A DNA stretch of 64,000 nt from positions 527,475 through 591,474 of the forward strand of contig CAXHTR010000002.1 in assembly GCA_964019655.1 (NCBI GenBank). The letters are read 5' to 3'. Shown here in pieces: positions 59,643 through 64,000 of this stretch; within the stretch, counting starts at the first letter, position 1; each line of letters begins with the position of its first letter. The position numbers were made by a program, and so were the translations under genes. Under the pieces are notes generated by a model. The model ran no database searches, was not told the DNA's origin, and was given only the letters and a program-made list of their open reading frames with translations. The stretch is from Perkinsela sp. pyNocScin1 (Eukaryota; Euglenozoa; Kinetoplastea; Prokinetoplastida; Perkinselidae).

Positions 59643-61472
59643 TATCTATATTCCAAGAGAAAAGATGGCCCCCAACGAACACCCCATTTGGAAGACCCGG
59701 TACACCACATCACACAGTAGAATTTAACATTCCTATTCCATGACATGTGACCACGACTACCACGAGTGTGCTTGTACGAACCTGACGAGATGACATGAAT
59801 GTGCGAAACAACTGCACGAACAAAGTGGTCGATCTTTTATTGTGAATGCGATTTGAAATCTTCCCAAACTCGAATAAGATCTATGACGATGCAATGAACA
59901 CAAACGCTACAAAGTGGGACTGCATTCTTTCACTTTATTCAACTGTGTGTTGCGGAGAACCTTTGCACTGAAGCAACCAAGATGACCTGCACGAGACTAA
60001 AGAGTGTCTCATTTATTTTTTGAACTGAACAAAAGTATCGAGAAACCTATGCAATGTGTGACGACTCGTGATGATAACCGATGTAATTGTGAGTCATTTG
60101 CACTATCAAGAACATTCGACGATAATCTAATGGCTCTTGGACTCGTAATTGTCTATCTCAAGATATTTTCAACGACCTTGATGCAAATACTTGGAGTTTG
60201 AGCTGTCGACTGTCAGTGCTGGTGCAAAACGACAAATAAGATGAAAGAGAAAGCTTTTATGCACAATTTGTTCAATCTTTCATCGCCAACGCGCTTGAAA
60301 ATCATTTTCATGCATTCAAAGAAACTTTGTGATGATTTGTGGTGCATGATTTTATCCATTTCATCGTTGTTCTCATGTTATCTTGCGAATGCCACTCCTA
60401 TAATCATGAAAAAACATGTGAAAGGCCATTCGAACAATTCATATGTTTGATACCCATAAAAATTTCGAGGAAAGAATGTGAGATCCATTGTTGTTTCAAT
60501 TTTTATTCCATTTATTGGTGTGATAGTTTGTGTTATGCGATTTGAGGGATAACCAGAGTGTATGGTATCCTTTGATGTTACTCCATGCACTCTGTATGCA
60601 TCTTTGAGACTTTTTGCACGGATATTGACATCATTTCATATCTTGACACACTTCTCGATGGTTTGCATACCTTTTCGAGATAGGTTTGTTCAATATTTCG
60701 TGATGATTATTGAGAGAACATGGCAGTGTGACGGAAGGTGCTTTTTTAAAGACAAACAATTCAATTTTTCGAAGTGAGCATGGATTGAAATGTTTTTCAT
60801 GCATGTTTGAAATTCTGTGAAGACGGAATGGGATTGATTGAGATCTTAAATGTATGCATTCAAAGATCTTTGTAACCTTCGAGTGCCATCAACTGACAAT
60901 TCACACATGAGGTGTGATTTAGCGGATCATTTTTCAATCAAACATGTACAACATCATGCAGAGACATCAAAGAATCAGTGTATTTCGATCATGTGGCATT
61001 TTTGATCGTTTTATGAATGCATATTGATGTAGAAATGAATGTGGTACGATCTTATGCCTTATACCATCAATGTTTGGCAATCATTCGCCGATATAGAACA
61101 ATATGCGATGCAGATTATAGCTATGGCACCCATTGACGCACAAATTCAATGTTGAGAGCATAACGACGAAGAATATCACGGGAATCAATTGACCTCACTT
61201 CCAATTTTGCAATGAAGACTCTTCGAACATTCGAATACATCATGCAATCAAATTTGCAGCTAAATGAATATGATATCGACATATTGGGGACCGTCTGGAT
61301 ACCATTGAAACGACTGTTGACTTAAAAACTCGAAAAATGCACTGCCAGGATGTGATAATACTCCCAAACAGAGGACTACCAGCCAGCTATCGGAGGTACC
61401 TCGAAATCAAATCTGTGCGCAGCCTCCCTTCAAAGACTATGCATCAAAAAGCACTCCAAAATCACACTGGCA

Positions 61473-61517
61473 GGGTTCGAAATCAAATTCTACGGTGGGT
61501 CGCTTCCAACTGAGCTA
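61473..61517 (-). other. degenerate tRNA-like segment in unit 4
   Basis: Identical to the unit 2 copy. Confidence 0.5.
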
Positions 61518-61637
61518 TCTGAGCTATCGAAAATTTGGAATTTTTGCGGCGGCTCCGTTCAAGGGGGAGGCAGGGCAAGGCAGACGCAAAAAAAGCGCCG
61601 GAGGCACAGCGGGCGCGAAGCGGCCACAATTTTTTTC

Positions 61638-62462
61638 CAAAGAGCAAAAAAAAGAAACCCGAACGGCGCCAGGAGGCCCGGCGAACACCCCACAACCAGA
61701 AAGCAAAACAACGCAACCAAACGGGAACCCGAAGAGCGAAACGCACACCCGCAAAGGCACACCCAAACGACCAAATTCCAAACAAACGCCACCAAGACGA
61801 CCGAAACGATGCCACAACCGCCACAACCAACGCGCAAACGACGAGCGAGCGAAACGAGCACGCACAAGGGAGAGGCAGAATCGAAGAAACACGCCAAAAA
61901 GACGCGACCGCGGAGAAGACAACGCAGAGCGAACGAAAGCAGACACAAACCCGGCGGGAGAACCAGCGACCAGAGACAGCGGCAGGGCAGCCACCCCAGC
62001 AGCACAGCCGAAAGAAAAAACAAAAACGACACACCGACGGGGGGGGGGGGGAGACGAGGGCAACGAAGAAGCCAACCAGACGACGAGGGGGGAAAGCGAC
62101 GGCGAAACCAGAGAACACACCGCAGACGAACCCGGAGCAACCACACCCGCAGCGAGCGAAAGCAAGCAAAAAAAAGGAACGACGGCAGAACCAGCAGGCA
62201 CCACCCACCACAGCGAGCGACAAAGCGAGAAGAACGCACAGAGACACACCCGAAAGAAGCGACGAGACTCGAAGGCAGAACACGCACAGCAGAGGCGGAG
62301 AAACCACCGACGACGGGGAAACCAGGGGCAACGGGGCGACCCCAGAGCACCCGACACGGGAGACACGGGCAAAATCGACAAACAAACGACGAGAGGGAGC
62401 GAGGGACAGCGCGAAGCAAGACAAAAACCGCCGGAGGCACCGCGGGCGCGAAGCGGCCGCAA
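61638..62462 (+). repeat. T-depleted tract, unit 4
   Basis: As unit 3. Confidence 0.95.
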
Positions 62463-62549
62463 TATCTATATTCCAAGAGAAAAGATGGCCCCCAACGAAC
62501 ACCCCATTTGGAAGACCCGGTACACCACATCACACAGTAGAATTTAACA

Positions 62550-64000
62550 TTCCTATTCCATGACATGTGACCACGACTACCACGAGTGTGCTTGTACGAA
62601 CCTGACGAGATGACATGAATGTGCGAAACAACTGCACGAACAAAGTGGTCGATCTTTTATTGTGAATGCGATTTGAAATCTTCCCAAACTCGAATAAGAT
62701 CTATGACGATGCAATGAACACAAACGCTACAAAGTGGGACTGCATTCTTTCACTTTATTCAACTGTGTGTTGCGGAGAACCTTTGCACTGAAGCAACCAA
62801 GATGACCTGCACGAGACTAAAGAGTGTCTCATTTATTTTTTGAACTGAACAAAAGTATCGAGAAACCTATGCAATGTGTGACGACTCGTGATGATAACCG
62901 ATGTAATTGTGAGTCATTTGCACTATCAAGAACATTCGACGATAATCTAATGGCTCTTGGACTCGTAATTGTCTATCTCAAGATATTTTCAACGACCTTG
63001 ATGCAAATACTTGGAGTTTGAGCTGTCGACTGTCAGTGCTGGTGCAAAACGACAAATAAGATGAAAGAGAAAGCTTTTATGCACAATTTGTTCAATCTTT
63101 CATCGCCAACGCGCTTGAAAATCATTTTCATGCATTCAAAGAAACTTTGTGATGATTTGTGGTGCATGATTTTATCCATTTCATCGTTGTTCTCATGTTA
63201 TCTTGCGAATGCCACTCCTATAATCATGAAAAAACATGTGAAAGGCCATTCGAACAATTCATATGTTTGATACCCATAAAAATTTCGAGGAAAGAATGTG
63301 AGATCCATTGTTGTTTCAATTTTTATTCCATTTATTGGTGTGATAGTTTGTGTTATGCGATTTGAGGGATAACCAGAGTGTATGGTATCCTTTGATGTTA
63401 CTCCATGCACTCTGTATGCATCTTTGAGACTTTTTGCACGGATATTGACATCATTTCATATCTTGACACACTTCTCGATGGTTTGCATACCTTTTCGAGA
63501 TAGGTTTGTTCAATATTTCGTGATGATTATTGAGAGAACATGGCAGTGTGACGGAAGGTGCTTTTTTAAAGACAAACAATTCAATTTTTCGAAGTGAGCA
63601 TGGATTGAAATGTTTTTCATGCATGTTTGAAATTCTGTGAAGACGGAATGGGATTGATTGAGATCTTAAATGTATGCATTCAAAGATCTTTGTAACCTTC
63701 GAGTGCCATCAACTGACAATTCACACATGAGGTGTGATTTAGCGGATCATTTTTCAATCAAACATGTACAACATCATGCAGAGACATCAAAGAATCAGTG
63801 TATTTCGATCATGTGGCATTTTTGATCGTTTTATGAATGCATATTGATGTAGAAATGAATGTGGTACGATCTTATGCCTTATACCATCAATGTTTGGCAA
63901 TCATTCGCCGATATAGAACAATATGCGATGCAGATTATAGCTATGGCACCCATTGACGCACAAATTCAATGTTGAGAGCATAACGACGAAGAAAAACACG
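62550..64000. repeat. 2.8-kb tandem repeat, unit 5 (cut by the window end)
   Basis: 1,451 bp of the AT-rich half, following unit 4 until the last ten bases, where GAAAAACACG replaces GAATATCACG. The array therefore continues at least to the window edge. Confidence 0.95.

Larger units (their letters stand above)
56910..59729. repeat. 2.8-kb tandem repeat, unit 3
   Basis: 2,820 bp, G13 in the homopolymer near 59220. Otherwise as unit 2. Confidence 0.97.
59730..62549. repeat. 2.8-kb tandem repeat, unit 4
   Basis: 2,820 bp, apparently identical to unit 3. Confidence 0.97.

Noticed and set aside
1-64000. Spliced-leader RNA gene
   Set aside because: I found no sequence resembling the conserved 39-nt leader (AACTAACGC...) in this window.

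Overview
The window looks like nuclear DNA of a kinetoplastid (Euglenozoa) with a very compact genome. The small-subunit rRNA gene carries two sequences I associate with kinetoplastids: GCCAGCACCCGCGG at 39764-39777, where most eukaryotes have ..CAGCCGCGG, and a 3' end reading CTGCAGCTGGATCATTA near 41118-41134. All protein genes are uninterrupted, up to about 1,500 codons. Neighbouring same-strand genes are mostly 68-145 bp apart. Strand runs are short (1 to 9 genes) instead of the long polycistrons of trypanosomatids. A reduced kinetoplastid such as the endosymbiont Perkinsela is my best guess; this is inference.

Region 1 (1-36,751) is the gene-dense part. Plus-strand genes at 69-7,678 encode a double-dsRBM protein, a small membrane protein, BCP1/BCCIP, mitoribosomal uL30m, an Orc1/Cdc6-type AAA+ ATPase, Kish/TMEM167, a USP-like deubiquitinase, a small membrane protein and ribosomal protein uL14 (RPL23). 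Next come a RanBP2-type zinc-finger protein (minus), TYW2 and Mog1 (plus), a small unknown gene and MMS19 (minus), then SYF1/XAB2-like, CFD1/NUBP2 and BUD32 (plus). A minus-strand run from 20,132 to 32,189 carries NAA10, a tandem AAA+ ATPase (PEX1-like), REV3, an unknown gene, oligopeptidase B and an AIF/FSP1-like FAD oxidoreductase. The last plus-strand genes are a quadruple-Cx9C protein, a zinc-binding-type unknown, a frameshifted LRR gene and a basic unknown. MMS19 and CFD1 both serve cytosolic iron-sulfur assembly, and REV3 is a known Fe-S client.

Region 2 (39,156 to about 44,985) is one complete rDNA unit on the plus strand, 18S-5.8S-28S, with very short ITS1 and ITS2 (about 95 and 60 nt).

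Region 3 (about 45,000-51,275) appears gene-free. It begins with a C-poor, G/T-rich spacer. It then holds a nested palindrome and a 16-17 bp repeat array on either side of a tRNA-like dispersed element (a second copy lies at 32.5-32.9 kb), followed by decayed repeats.

Region 4 (about 51,276-64,000) is a head-to-tail array of 2.82-kb units, four complete and one cut by the window end. Each unit joins an AT-rich part, a degenerate minus-strand tRNA-like segment, and an about 0.8-kb tract almost without T on the plus strand (4 T in 765 nt in unit 1, including 386 nt with none). The long ORFs seen there in most frames follow from that composition. This T-free satellite is the strangest structure in the window.
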